Positions 17,248 through 26,176 of a DNA stretch of 54,832 nt are shown in pieces. How positions within the stretch are numbered: the first letter of the stretch is position 1; every line of letters begins with the position of its first letter. The notes beneath the pieces are model-generated. The model saw nothing but the letters and a program-made list of their open reading frames with translations. It did no database searches and had not been told where the DNA came from. Source of the stretch: an uncultured Verrucomicrobiota bacterium (GTDB taxonomy: Bacteria; Verrucomicrobiota; Kiritimatiellia; CAJWTS01); assembly GCA_913047795.1 (NCBI GenBank), contig CAJWTS010000017.1, positions 1 through 54,832 on the forward strand, given 5' to 3'. A program made the translations under genes and the position numbers.

Positions 17248-18624
17248 ATGACGAAGGGCCCTAAAGTTGTTCTGATCGGCGCCGCGAGCGCGTTCTTCGG
17301 CCGGCAGACGATCTGGAGTATGGTTAGTAAACCCGCGCTCTGCAACGGCACACTGGCGCTGGTTGACGTGGACGTGCCAAAGCTGCGCTGGATCGAGAAG
17401 ATCGCGCGCCGGGCGATTGAGGCTACGGGCGTGCCGCTCAAACTCGAGATTGCCACCGACTATCGCAAGGTCCTCAAGGGCGCCGATTTCGTCTCGCTCG
17501 CGTTCGCTGTCGAGGGCGTCAAGCTGCGCGGCGTGGATGCGGATATCAGCACACGCCACGGGATGATCATGTGTTCCGCCGATACGATCGGGCCGGGCGG
17601 AACGATGCGTACCCTGCGCGAGATCCCGCGACAGAACAAAATCCTAAAGGACATCGAGAAGATGTGTCCCGACGCCTGGGTCATCAACTGGGTCAACCCC
17701 ACCGCCGCCATGGGCATCGCCATGATGCGTCATTTTCCGAAGATCAAGATGCTCGCGCTCTGTGATGGTCCGCATAACCCTCGCTTCGATGACGGCCTGA
17801 TCGTCTGTGCCGGCATTGTGAAGTCGCACGACAAGATCACGGACGCGCTGCGCAGTCGCGTCGATATCCGGTCCGGCGGTGTCAACCACTTCACCTGGCT
17901 CGTGGAGATGAACCACCGCGGCCGCGACATGACACCGCGCATCAAATCGGCGCTACATCGGTCCACGCAGGCGGAGCACCGGGCCAAGTCAGGTGAAGCG
18001 AAGCGGAACCTGACGAACGATATCTCGTGGCAAATCGCCGACGCGATCGGGTACGTGCCCATGTGCACCTGGCACACGCAGGAATACCTGCCCTACTTCC
18101 AGGGACATGACGTAGCGAAAAAAGACGTGTTAACGATCAAGAAGTGGCTGGTCGCCGAACGATGGGAGTGGATGCGATCGGTCTGGGCCGACATGCGCAA
18201 CACGGCCTCCGGCAAACGGCCGATCGATGACTTCTTGAAACACGAGACGTCGGACCATGCCAGCGACATCATCGAATCGATGTGGACCGGTCAGCGCAAA
18301 AAATTCTACATCAACACCAGCAATAACGGCGCCGTGACCAATATGACGGACGACGCCTTTCTCGAGATTCCGTGCGTGGTCGACATGAACCGTGTCTCGC
18401 CGCTGCCCTTCGGCGAGATGCCGCGGCCCCTGCCCGGATTTCTACAACGGGTGCTCGACGAACACGAACTGGCCGTTGAAGCCGCCGTGACCTATGATCA
18501 CAAGGTCCTGCGACAAGCCTTCCTGGCCAGCATGGTTGCGGTCAGCATACCCGATGTGGATGCCTGCATTAAGGATCTCCTACGGCGCGAGCGCCCTTAC
18601 CTGCATAAGAACTGGTATCGCTAA
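17248..18624 (+). CDS. Family 4 glycosidase (alpha-galacturonidase/glucosidase type), unusual Cys motif
   Basis: GH4 enzymes cleave glycosides by an NAD- and Mn-dependent oxidation-elimination route. The protein (458 residues) has the Rossmann start V-V-L-I-G-A-A-S-A-F-F-G, N-W-V-N-P-T-A-A-M, metal ligand C172 in L-C-D-G-P-H-N and H214 in G-G-V-N-H-F-T-W. The residues after the metal cysteine are D-G-P-H, which fit none of the specificity motifs I know (C-H-S-V alpha-galactosidase, C-H-E alpha-glucosidase, C-H-G alpha-glucuronidase, C-D-M-P and C-N-V-P phospho-glycosidases), so specificity is open. Being next to uxaC and a sugar importer suggests a uronide. The ATG at 17248 is preferred over 17167 because it gives the normal Rossmann start and follows a ribosome site. 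Confidence 0.88.
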   Translation: MTKGPKVVLIGAASAFFGRQTIWSMVSKPALCNGTLALVDVDVPKLRWIEKIARRAIEATGVPLKLEIATDYRKVLKGADFVSLAFAVEGVKLRGVDADISTRHGMIMCSADTIGPGGTMRTLREIPRQNKILKDIEKMCPDAWVINWVNPTAAMGIAMMRHFPKIKMLALCDGPHNPRFDDGLIVCAGIVKSHDKITDALRSRVDIRSGGVNHFTWLVEMNHRGRDMTPRIKSALHRSTQAEHRAKSGEAKRNLTNDISWQIADAIGYVPMCTWHTQEYLPYFQGHDVAKKDVLTIKKWLVAERWEWMRSVWADMRNTASGKRPIDDFLKHETSDHASDIIESMWTGQRKKFYINTSNNGAVTNMTDDAFLEIPCVVDMNRVSPLPFGEMPRPLPGFLQRVLDEHELAVEAAVTYDHKVLRQAFLASMVAVSIPDVDACIKDLLRRERPYLHKNWYR

Positions 18625-18728
18625 AGATCGCGCGGGGGCTCATATTCGGCTTGAATCGGCTCTGGATACGGTGGAAAAATACCTTCGCTTGCGGGGACAG
18701 GCTTATTGAATAAGAGGAGATTGGACGC

Positions 18729-19862
18729 ATGGCAAAGCTCAAGGCAGGAATGATTGGCGGCGGCGGCGACGGTGCATTTTTCGGTCGCGTTCACGAACGT
18801 GCATGTTCGATCGACGGAACACGCGAACTGGTCGCCGGTGCCTTACGCAGCAGTCCCGCGTCTTCGCTCGCTGCAGCGGAAACATGGGGCATCCAGGGCT
18901 ACGAGACCTACCAGGACATGATCGACGCCTGGAAGTCAGGTGACCTCGAACTCGATTACGCGATCATCACCACGCCGAACCACGCCCACTTCGCCCCGGC
19001 CAAGGCCTGTGTCGAAGCCGGCCTGCCGGTGCTCTGCGAGAAGCCGATGACCTTCACGCTTGAAGAGTCCGAGGAACTCGCGGCGCTGGTGAAGGAGAAG
19101 AACGTGCCCTTCGTGCTGGCCCATACCTATACGGGACACCCGATGATGATGCACGCGCGCGAGTTGGTGCAGACCGGAAAAATTGGCGAGGTGCGCAAGG
19201 TCGTTGCCTGGTACACGCAAGGCTGGCTGGCCACGGCACTGGAGGGCGAGGATCAGCAGCAGGCAGCATGGCGCACGGACCCGAGCCGGACCGGCATTTC
19301 GAACTGCGGCGGTGATATCGGGACGCATGCGTTTGTCGCCGCCACGTGGGTATCCGGACTCGCCCTGAAGCGCGTCTCGGCCCGGCTGAACAGTTTTGTC
19401 AAGGGGCGCACGCTCGATGACGACTTCAACGTCACCGCCGAAATGGAGAACGGCGCGACCGCCCTGATTACGGCCACCCAAATCGCGGTTGGGTACCGGA
19501 ACGACAACGGGTTCCGCATTCACGGGACGGAGGGCTCGATCGAATGGCGGCAGGAACAGGCGGAGCGACTGGACGTACGCACCGGCGAGCACGATGAGAT
19601 CTACTGGCTCGGAGCAAACTTCAGCTTCTTCTCGGAAAGCGTGGCGTCGTACCAGCGCGTGCCGGCCGGTCACCACGAGGACTTCTTTGAGGCGCTGGGT
19701 AATTTGCACGGCACGCTCGAGCGACAGATCCGGCGTAGCCGCGGCGAGGATGCGCCCGCGCCCTTCCCCCATCCGAGCGTCGACGAGGGCGTGGCCGGCA
19801 TGCGATTCGTGAAAGCGGCGGTCGAAAGCTCGAAGCAGGACGCAGCATGGGTCAGCATGTAG
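18729..19862 (+). CDS. Gfo/Idh/MocA-family NAD(P)-dependent oxidoreductase
   Basis: The 377-residue protein has an N-terminal Rossmann domain (M-I-G-G-G-G-D-G-A-F-F-G), the conserved C-E-K-P-M segment with the catalytic-site lysine, and G-G-D-I-G-T-H-A-F with the likely catalytic Asp and His. Members oxidise or reduce sugars and cyclitols at ring carbons. The substrate cannot be read from sequence. It lies between a GH4 gene and a sugar kinase fusion, so a 3-keto-sugar step in glycoside processing is plausible. An AGAGGAGA site lies before the ATG, next to a small CTTATT-G-AATAAG dyad (18702-18714). Confidence 0.9.
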   Translation: MAKLKAGMIGGGGDGAFFGRVHERACSIDGTRELVAGALRSSPASSLAAAETWGIQGYETYQDMIDAWKSGDLELDYAIITTPNHAHFAPAKACVEAGLPVLCEKPMTFTLEESEELAALVKEKNVPFVLAHTYTGHPMMMHARELVQTGKIGEVRKVVAWYTQGWLATALEGEDQQQAAWRTDPSRTGISNCGGDIGTHAFVAATWVSGLALKRVSARLNSFVKGRTLDDDFNVTAEMENGATALITATQIAVGYRNDNGFRIHGTEGSIEWRQEQAERLDVRTGEHDEIYWLGANFSFFSESVASYQRVPAGHHEDFFEALGNLHGTLERQIRRSRGEDAPAPFPHPSVDEGVAGMRFVKAAVESSKQDAAWVSM

Positions 19863-19884
19863 TCCGAGGCTGTACCGCCGCGCG

Positions 19885-21021
19885 GTGAGCAAGAAAACCG
19901 TCATGGCCAGCGGGTGCTATGACCTCCTGCACGGAGGCCATATTGCTTTCCTGAACGAAGCCGCGACCTACGGGCGCCTCATCGTATCGGTCGGCTCCGA
20001 TGCCAACGTGGAGCAACTGAAGGGCAAGCACACCACATTCAACGAACGCGAACGTAGCTATATCCTGTCCAACCTCGCCAGTGTCGACGAAGCCTTTGTA
20101 TCGGGCGGTAGCGGTGTCCTCGATTTCGCTGACGATCTACGACGCCTGAGCCCGGATCGCTTCGTCGTCAACGAGGACGGGCACACGGACGACAAGCAAC
20201 GCCTCTGCGACGAACTGGGCGTCGAGTACATCGTGCTGCAACGCGTTCCCGCCGACGGACTGCCTGCCCGCGAAAGCTCAACGGTCAAGGCCCGGATAGC
20301 TTTCCCCTATCGCGTCTCGATCGCCGGCGGCTGGATGGACCAGCCCTGGGTCTCCGCGATCTGCCCCGGCTCGATGGTCGTGGCGTCCATCGACGCCACG
20401 ACGGACTTCGCAGACGGTTCAGGCATGGCGACCAGCTCACGCAAGACCGCCCTGGCCCTCTGGGGCGACCGCGTTCCCGACGGGGACCCGGTGCGGAACG
20501 CGAAACTCCTGTTCGGGGCCGAGAATCCGCCCGGCACCGCCTACGTTTCGGGATCACAGGATCACATCGGCCTGCTTGTGCCGGGTATCAGCCGCCTGCA
20601 CTACGATGGCGATTTCTGGCCGGACCGGATCGACAACACACGCGACGCCGAGATCTGCGCCTGGCTCAGTTCCGTTCTGCATCTCGTGCCGCTGCAGGCA
20701 CGGCCTGAAGGCTATGACCCCTTGATCGAAAAGAACCTTGGCGAGACCTCCGTTCGTAAACTCGGCGACGCCGGCAACCGATGCTACGAGAGCATTCTAA
20801 AAATGGACCTGGTCGGCCTCGGTCAATCGCTCGTGCAAAGCCTGGAAGCATGGCGCGAGATTCTGCCCAACACCGTGATCGACTCGACGCTTCCCTGCCT
20901 CGAGGCGGTGACCTCGCACGCCGGCGCGACATTCTCCGGCTGCGGCGGAGGCTACTTGCTCGTTGCTTCCGATAAAGCCGTTGCGCATGCCCTGCCGGTC
21001 CGGGTGCGGAGCGAGTCTTGA
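19885..21021 (+). CDS. Bifunctional cytidylyltransferase-GHMP kinase fusion
   Basis: Residues 1-130 are a cytidylyltransferase-like domain (RfaE/TagD type) with the nucleotide motif L-L-H-G-G-H-I-A-F and a later R-x-Y-I-L-S segment. From about residue 135 the protein becomes GHMP-kinase-like: P-Y-R-V-S-I-A-G-G-W-M-D-Q-P, a G-S-G-M-A-T-S-S loop in the place of the phosphate-binding motif, and a C-terminal F-S-G-C-G-G-G. The domain order suggests that one protein both phosphorylates a sugar or polyol and activates it with a nucleotide, comparable in concept to HldE or the fucokinase-pyrophosphorylase fusion, but with different parts. The substrate is unknown. The start is GTG (19885), 22 bases after the oxidoreductase stop. 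Confidence 0.8.
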   Translation: MSKKTVMASGCYDLLHGGHIAFLNEAATYGRLIVSVGSDANVEQLKGKHTTFNERERSYILSNLASVDEAFVSGGSGVLDFADDLRRLSPDRFVVNEDGHTDDKQRLCDELGVEYIVLQRVPADGLPARESSTVKARIAFPYRVSIAGGWMDQPWVSAICPGSMVVASIDATTDFADGSGMATSSRKTALALWGDRVPDGDPVRNAKLLFGAENPPGTAYVSGSQDHIGLLVPGISRLHYDGDFWPDRIDNTRDAEICAWLSSVLHLVPLQARPEGYDPLIEKNLGETSVRKLGDAGNRCYESILKMDLVGLGQSLVQSLEAWREILPNTVIDSTLPCLEAVTSHAGATFSGCGGGYLLVASDKAVAHALPVRVRSES

Positions 21022-21081
21022 CCCGGCCGACAATAACGCATAAAGAGGTTCGCTCGCATTCCAACTAACAGGAGAAACGCT

Positions 21082-22416
21082 ATGCCCAAGATCACTTTCA
21101 TGGGTGCCGGAAGCACCGTATTTGCCAAAAACGTCCTGGGGGACAGTCTCCTTGTTCCGTCCCTGCAGGAGGGTCATATCGCGCTTTACGATATTGACGC
21201 GACACGACTCAAAGAGTCGAAAATGATGCTGGATACGCTCAACAAGAACGTCAACAAGGGCCGCGCACGTATTACCGCGCATCTCGGCGTGAAGAACCGG
21301 CGCACCGCCTTGCGCGGGGCGGACTACGTGGTGAACGCGATCCAGGTCGGCGGCTACAAGCCGAGCACCGTGATCGATTTCGAGATTCCGAAGAAGTACG
21401 GCCTGCGACAAACGATCGCGGACACACTTGGGATCGGCGGCATCTTCCGCACACTGCGCACGTTGCCGGTCATGTTCGGCTTTGCTAAAGACATGGAAGC
21501 CGTCTGTCCCAATGCCTGGCTCCTCAATTATACCAATCCGATGGCGATGTTGACCGGGGCGATCCTGCTCCACACCAACGTCAACGCGGTGGGGCTCTGC
21601 CACTCCGTGCAGGGATGCGCCGATTGGCTCCTGCGCCTGGTCGACATGCGCGAGGAGGTCGAGAACCTGCAATGGGATATCGCCGGGATTAATCACCAGT
21701 CCTGGTTGCTTTCGATCACCGACGACGGAAAAGATCTCTATCCCGAGATCAAGCGTCGGGCAGCCCGCAAGAACCGCGCCGCGCGCAAGAACGGCGAAAA
21801 GCACGGGGACATGGTGCGCTTCGAAATGTTGAAACATTTCGGATACTACCTGACCGAGTCCTCGGAACACTCGGCCGAGTACATGCCCTATTGGATCAAG
21901 AGTAACTATCCGGAACTGATCGAGGAATTCAACATTCCGCTCGACGAATACCCACGGCGCTGCGTGGACCAGATCACGCATTGGAATGAGCGCAGCGGCG
22001 AGATCACGAAGAATAAGAAGCTCAAGCACGCGCGGACGCACGAGTACGGATCGTACATCATGGATGCCATCGAGACCGACGTACCCTATCGCATCGGCGG
22101 CAACATCCTGAATACGAACCTGATCACCAATCTGCCGCGCAAGGCCTGTGTCGAGGTGCCCTGCCTGGTCGATCGCAACGGCGTGCAGGGATGTGTCGTG
22201 GGTGATCTACCGGAACAATGCGCCGCCCTCAACCGCACGAACATCAATGTTCAACTCCTCACGATCGAGGCGGCGGTGACGCGCAAGAAGGATAAGATCT
22301 ACCAGGCCGCCATGATGGATCCACACACCGCCGCTGAGCTGTCGCTGGATGATATTTGCAAGCTCTGCGACGACCTGATCAAGGCCCATGGCCGCATGAT
22401 GCCGACATACAGTTGA
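21082..22416 (+). CDS. Family 4 glycosidase, alpha-galactosidase (MelA) type
   Basis: The 444-residue protein has the Rossmann start I-T-F-M-G-A-G-S-T-V-F, N-Y-T-N-P-M-A-M, and metal ligands C173 in G-L-C-H-S-V-Q and H205 in G-I-N-H-Q-S-W. The C-H-S-V sequence is that of MelA-type alpha-galactosidases, so hydrolysis of alpha-galactosides (or alpha-galacturonides, a close relative) with NAD and Mn is expected in the cytoplasm. ACAGGAGAAACG lies just before the ATG. It is the last gene of the plus-strand sugar block and is followed by a strong hairpin. Confidence 0.92.
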   Translation: MPKITFMGAGSTVFAKNVLGDSLLVPSLQEGHIALYDIDATRLKESKMMLDTLNKNVNKGRARITAHLGVKNRRTALRGADYVVNAIQVGGYKPSTVIDFEIPKKYGLRQTIADTLGIGGIFRTLRTLPVMFGFAKDMEAVCPNAWLLNYTNPMAMLTGAILLHTNVNAVGLCHSVQGCADWLLRLVDMREEVENLQWDIAGINHQSWLLSITDDGKDLYPEIKRRAARKNRAARKNGEKHGDMVRFEMLKHFGYYLTESSEHSAEYMPYWIKSNYPELIEEFNIPLDEYPRRCVDQITHWNERSGEITKNKKLKHARTHEYGSYIMDAIETDVPYRIGGNILNTNLITNLPRKACVEVPCLVDRNGVQGCVVGDLPEQCAALNRTNINVQLLTIEAAVTRKKDKIYQAAMMDPHTAAELSLDDICKLCDDLIKAHGRMMPTYS

Positions 22417-22474
22417 ATCGCGCACGTCGGGCCAACTCTTTGCCGCCCATATGCTTACCCCATTGACCCTGCGT

Positions 22475-22526
22475 CCTAACGGACTCAGCTACGGTTCCTG
22501 TGACCCACATAGCTGAATCCGTTAGG
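22475..22526. terminator. Bidirectional hairpin terminator
   Basis: Arms CCTAACGGACTCAGCTA (22475-22491) and TAGCTGAATCCGTTAGG (22510-22526) pair over 17 positions with one mismatch and an 18-base loop. It lies between convergent genes and overlaps the stop codon of the minus-strand PhyH gene. There is no long T-run. Confidence 0.6.
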
Positions 22527-23349
22527 ATTCAGAAGGCGGGCGATTGGGCGGGACGGGTTGCAGGATACGGCGTTGCTCGGGCGTCACACGATCGAGCAGT
22601 TCCTGCGACCACTCGAACCCATAGCGCGACGCGCCCCACAGCACCCCGTAGCGCATGATGATCACGCGGCGCTCGCCCTCGCTTATGCGGCTACCACCGC
22701 CGTGTGCAATGCCGTCCACGAACAATAAGGCATCGCCGGCCTTCATGTAGACTTCGATCGAACCCTCCAGGGCGTCCATGCGATCGCCCGCGCCGTAGTC
22801 ACCCAGATTGGGATGTTCGAAATTCGACTTATGACTACCCGGCACGACCATCGTCGCGCCATCGCCGGGTCCGATGTCGGTCAATGCCAACAGGACGTTG
22901 CATTGGCCACAGCGGAACACGCCGTCCTTGTATCGGTACGCGCCACGTGATGCACCCTTGAAGCCACCGGAATGGGCCGGATGATGACCACTCTTACCGC
23001 GCGCCGAAACCACGCATTCATCCACGAAAGCACCGCCAACGTATGACTCTTCCTCGCCGGCATAATGCGCCGTGTGCCGGATCCAGCCCGGCCAGTCAAT
23101 CAGATCCAAAAAGGGACCGCCCAGTTCGAAAGCGTTGTGCAATTCGAAGCCCGTATCCGGGGTGTAGTCACGACGCTGGGCATTGCCGTGCCACTCCATC
23201 GTTTCGAGAGGCGGGACCTCGTCGATTGTTTTGTTCAGGCGTCCGACGAAGCCGGGGTCAATCGCCTGCTCGAGGAGCAGGTACCCGCGCAGGTCGAACA
23301 GGTAGTCATCAAGGGCCGATGGTTCACAAGCATCCATATCGCGGCGCAT
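22522..23349 (-). CDS. PhyH-family protein with altered iron site
   Basis: This 275-residue member of the phytanoyl-CoA dioxygenase family (Fe(II)/2-oxoglutarate oxygenases) shows the core G-P-G-D-G-A-T-M-V-V-P-G-S-H-K-S-N-F and a distal His in V-D-G-I-A-H-G-G-G. Where the H-x-D iron motif is expected it has H-P-A-H-S-G-G, so the usual carboxylate ligand is not evident. This subgroup is common in planctomycete-like bacteria and its chemistry is not known to me. AGGA precedes the ATG at a 10-base spacing. It is transcribed towards the GH4 gene and ends in a shared hairpin. Confidence 0.82.
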   Translation of the reverse strand: MRRDMDACEPSALDDYLFDLRGYLLLEQAIDPGFVGRLNKTIDEVPPLETMEWHGNAQRRDYTPDTGFELHNAFELGGPFLDLIDWPGWIRHTAHYAGEEESYVGGAFVDECVVSARGKSGHHPAHSGGFKGASRGAYRYKDGVFRCGQCNVLLALTDIGPGDGATMVVPGSHKSNFEHPNLGDYGAGDRMDALEGSIEVYMKAGDALLFVDGIAHGGGSRISEGERRVIIMRYGVLWGASRYGFEWSQELLDRVTPEQRRILQPVPPNRPPSES

Positions 23350-23487
23350 AAAAGACTATTCCTGCTGTGCAGGCAAGGCCCGAATGCGAAGTCTCGCCGT
23401 AGCCACCCGGGTCCGGCTATCGTCGACTACATGGATGGTCAGCACTTAGTTCTCGATTTTCCCGGTACCAGATGGCAGATTCTGGCG

Positions 23488-23703
23488 ATGCATTTGCGGA
23501 GAACGTTCATTTTCATCCTGGGATTCTGGCTAGGCGGACTCGTTAACGGCGGTATCGCTCGCACCGAGCAAGAGCCACGGCCATTTGCCCTGGAACTGAT
23601 CGACAACTCACGCATGCCCAGCTGCCCGGCGGGCGGCAAATACGCCTACAATGTTGCGGGCAAGAACGCAACCTGTTCTGTACATGGACACAAGTACCGG
23701 TAA
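23488..23703 (+). CDS. Small exported protein with Cys-bearing pseudopilin-like tail
   Basis: The 71-residue protein has an N-terminal hydrophobic segment (I-F-I-L-G-F-W-L-G-G-L-V). Its tail, C-P-A-G-G-K-Y-A-Y-N then C-S-V-H-G-H, resembles the C-terminal cysteine pair of pseudopilin-like proteins of Verrucomicrobia and relatives. The start is uncertain: no good ribosome site is seen, and an in-frame ATG at 23431 exists. Its stop lies one base before the next start, so the two are probably cotranscribed. Confidence 0.5.
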   Translation: MHLRRTFIFILGFWLGGLVNGGIARTEQEPRPFALELIDNSRMPSCPAGGKYAYNVAGKNATCSVHGHKYR

Positions 23704-23704
23704 C

Positions 23705-24349
23705 ATGCCGCAGACCCTCGACCTCGGAGACCGCGTTGAGCTGCATTCAATGGACAAGCACTGCGGCAACATCTCCATCGCGCTATATCGCCGTGACGAC
23801 GACGGGTGCCCACGCTTCCTGGTTCACACCTACCGCACGGCCAACGAGGTGCGCGCGCGCATCATGTTCCTGACGCAGGCCCTGCGAACCCTGCTGGGGC
23901 TCGAGGACTCCAGCGTGGATGCCGCCTGGCTGTGCTTTCCTTGCGGCCAGGGGCACGAACGGGCGCTGAAGCGGGCCTTCCTCGACATCTGCAAGCTCCC
24001 GAGCGATTCGGCACTCGTACCCAAGCCGCTGAGCCAGCCTGATAAGAAGGCAGGCTGCGACGTAGCGGCAGCGCCGGCCGGCGACGGTATGTATAACATG
24101 CAAGCCGCGGAACAAAATGAACTGGCCGCACGCCGCGAAAAAGCGATTGCGCGTGGATACATCAAGCTTTGCGACATGCGCGGCGATGAGACAGAGCCGA
24201 CCCGGATCGCATTCGATTGCGGAATGAGCCACGATGCTCTCATCGGATTCCTGACCTACCGCGCGCAGAACGTGCGCGCCGCTATCCGGGAAGAAGAGAT
24301 GGCCGCCTCGCGTGGCGTGCTGGCGGCGCCGGGCCAACAGGATCCATGA
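23705..24349 (+). CDS. Unknown protein at the head of the corrinoid cassette (214 aa)
   Basis: The product is soluble, with an N-terminal part containing M-D-K-H-C-G-N-I-S-I-A-L-Y and W-L-C-F-P-C-G-Q-G-H, and a helical, charged C-terminal half. The six cysteines are scattered, with only one close pair (C-F-P-C). I do not recognise the family. ATG at 23705 is chosen because it follows the previous stop by one base; an in-frame ATG at 23684 is possible. The methyltransferase gene starts 13 bases downstream, so a role linked to methyl transfer or to its substrate is a reasonable guess and nothing more. Confidence 0.6.
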   Translation: MPQTLDLGDRVELHSMDKHCGNISIALYRRDDDGCPRFLVHTYRTANEVRARIMFLTQALRTLLGLEDSSVDAAWLCFPCGQGHERALKRAFLDICKLPSDSALVPKPLSQPDKKAGCDVAAAPAGDGMYNMQAAEQNELAARREKAIARGYIKLCDMRGDETEPTRIAFDCGMSHDALIGFLTYRAQNVRAAIREEEMAASRGVLAAPGQQDP

Positions 24350-24362
24350 TCACGTGACAGCC

Positions 24363-25406
24363 ATGCCAACGGACAACGACAGACCAGTCGGCATGACCAG
24401 CCGGCAACGCGTGCTGGCAGCATTGAACCGCGAACCGGTCGATCGCACGCCCGTCTGTAACCCGACATCCGTCGCCACCGTCGAGTTGATGGACCTGGTG
24501 GATGCCCACTTTCCCGACGCGAATCGCGACGCCGAGAAAATGGCACGCCTCGCAGCAACGAGCTATACCGAGCTCGGGTTCGACACGATCATGCCCGTCT
24601 TTTCGATTATCCAGGAATCCTCGGCCGTGGGCTGCAAGATCCAATGGGAAGAGAAGGACAACTGGCCGACCGTCAGGATGACCGAACCGATCTGGTCCGA
24701 ACCCGATGACATCCGTATCCCCGCCGACTTCGTAAAGCATCCCGATGCGAAGTGCGTGCTCGACGCGATCCGCATTTTGAAAAAGGAATTCGGCGACGAG
24801 GTTGCGGTCATCGGCAAAACGATGGGCCCCTGGTCGATGGGCTATCACTGCTTCGGAGTCGAGCGCTTCCTGCTCATGTCGCTTGACGATCCCGATATGA
24901 CGCGGACCTGCCTCGACCGAATGAAGCAGTCCACGATCGAGTACGGGATCGCCCAGATCGAAGCGGGCGCCGACGCTTTGACGCTTCCAGACCACGCCAC
25001 GGGCGACCTCGTCAGCGGGGAGTATTATGAGCGCTATCTGCGCGACATGCACATCGAGTTCGCCGAAACATTAAAGGTTCCGATCATTTTGCACATCTGC
25101 GGCCGCACCGTGGATCGCATGGAATTCATCGCACAGACCGGCATGGCGGCGTTCCACTATGACTCGAAAAACAACCCCGCGGAATCGATGGAAGTCGTCG
25201 CCGGCCGTATCAGTCTTGTCGGCAACATCAACAATCCGGAGACCTTGTTTTCGAAGGGGCCCGAAGATGTCGCCGCGGAGGTGAGGGCGAACCTCGATGC
25301 CGGCGTCCAGCTGGTCGGCCCCGAATGCGCCATTCCCCTCCAGACATCGATCGAGAACCTAAAGGCCATTCCGCGCGCGGTTCGCGAATGGCATCGGGCA
25401 GCCTGA
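24363..25406 (+). CDS. MtaA/UroD-fold corrinoid methyltransferase
   Basis: The 347-residue protein belongs to the uroporphyrinogen decarboxylase fold and begins M-T-S-R-Q-R-V-L-A-A-L-N-R-E-P-V-D-R-T-P, typical of the methyltransferase branch (MtaA, MtbA, CmuA). The zinc ligands expected in that branch are present: H244 and C246 in L-H-I-C-G-R, and C322 in P-E-C-A-I-P. True UroD lacks this set. Such enzymes move a methyl group between a corrinoid protein and a thiol or other acceptor. The corrinoid protein is encoded 20 bases downstream. No separate substrate-specific methyltransferase (MtaB, MtbB or MttB type) is seen. Confidence 0.88.
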   Translation: MPTDNDRPVGMTSRQRVLAALNREPVDRTPVCNPTSVATVELMDLVDAHFPDANRDAEKMARLAATSYTELGFDTIMPVFSIIQESSAVGCKIQWEEKDNWPTVRMTEPIWSEPDDIRIPADFVKHPDAKCVLDAIRILKKEFGDEVAVIGKTMGPWSMGYHCFGVERFLLMSLDDPDMTRTCLDRMKQSTIEYGIAQIEAGADALTLPDHATGDLVSGEYYERYLRDMHIEFAETLKVPIILHICGRTVDRMEFIAQTGMAAFHYDSKNNPAESMEVVAGRISLVGNINNPETLFSKGPEDVAAEVRANLDAGVQLVGPECAIPLQTSIENLKAIPRAVREWHRAA

Positions 25407-25426
25407 TCCCCACCGGAAGCCTCCGC

Positions 25427-26176
25427 ATGGCAAAACTTGAAGATATCTCCAACGATTTCCTCCGTGAGGAGGTCGAGACATTTGTCACGCGCGAGGACGA
25501 ACGCGAGAACCTGATCGCACGCTACACCGCAGCCACACCGAAAATGCAAGCCATTGCTGCCGGCGTTGTGTCCGCGCGGCACCACGATGTCGACGCCATG
25601 ACAGCCGACGCGTTAACCACCGGGACAAGCGCGTTGGACGTCATGGATCACGGCCTGATCGCGGGCATGGCCCTGGTCGGCATCAAGTTTCGCGACATGA
25701 AGATCTTCGTACCCGAAGTGCTGGCCTGCGCACGTGCGATGAAAGCCGGCATGAAACACATCGAACCCATTTTGGTCGCCTCCGGCATCGCACCCACGGG
25801 CAAGGTCATCATGGGTACCGTCAAAGGCGACCTGCACGATATCGGCAAGAACCTGTGCATCATGATGCTGCGCGGCGCGGCCTTCCAGGTCATCGATCTC
25901 GGCGTGGACACCTCGCCCGATGACTTTATCGAGGCCGTCGAAGAGCATGGGGCCAATATCGTCGGCATGTCCGCCCTGCTGACGACAACGATGCCGAACA
26001 TGGCGAAAACCATTGAAGCCTTTATCGACGCCGACCTGCGCGACGATGTACAGTTCATGGTCGGTGGCGCGCCGGTCACACAAATCTTCGCCGACGAAAT
26101 GGGTGCCGATGGATACGGGGACAACGCGGTCGAATGCGTCGACCTGGCAAAGAAACTCAGTGATGAGAATGGCTGA
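25427..26176 (+). CDS. Corrinoid (B12)-binding methyl-transfer protein
   Basis: The 249-residue protein has the helical cap (about residues 50-120) and the Rossmann B12 domain of MtaC/MtbC-like proteins. The cobalt-binding motif is G-D-L-H-D-I-G with H137 as the lower ligand; later S-A-L-L-T-T-T and G-G-A-P-V-T strands complete the domain. It would carry methyl-cobalamin between a methyl donor and the MtaA-like protein. The start at 25427 fits the family; an in-frame ATG at 25388 would overlap the upstream gene. Its 3' end overlaps the next ORF by 14 bases. Confidence 0.92.
   Translation: MAKLEDISNDFLREEVETFVTREDERENLIARYTAATPKMQAIAAGVVSARHHDVDAMTADALTTGTSALDVMDHGLIAGMALVGIKFRDMKIFVPEVLACARAMKAGMKHIEPILVASGIAPTGKVIMGTVKGDLHDIGKNLCIMMLRGAAFQVIDLGVDTSPDDFIEAVEEHGANIVGMSALLTTTMPNMAKTIEAFIDADLRDDVQFMVGGAPVTQIFADEMGADGYGDNAVECVDLAKKLSDENG

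Noticed and set aside
20797..22041. Minus-strand 414-codon ORF
   Set aside because: It is antisense to the GH4 and kinase-fusion genes, both of which carry recognisable catalytic motifs.
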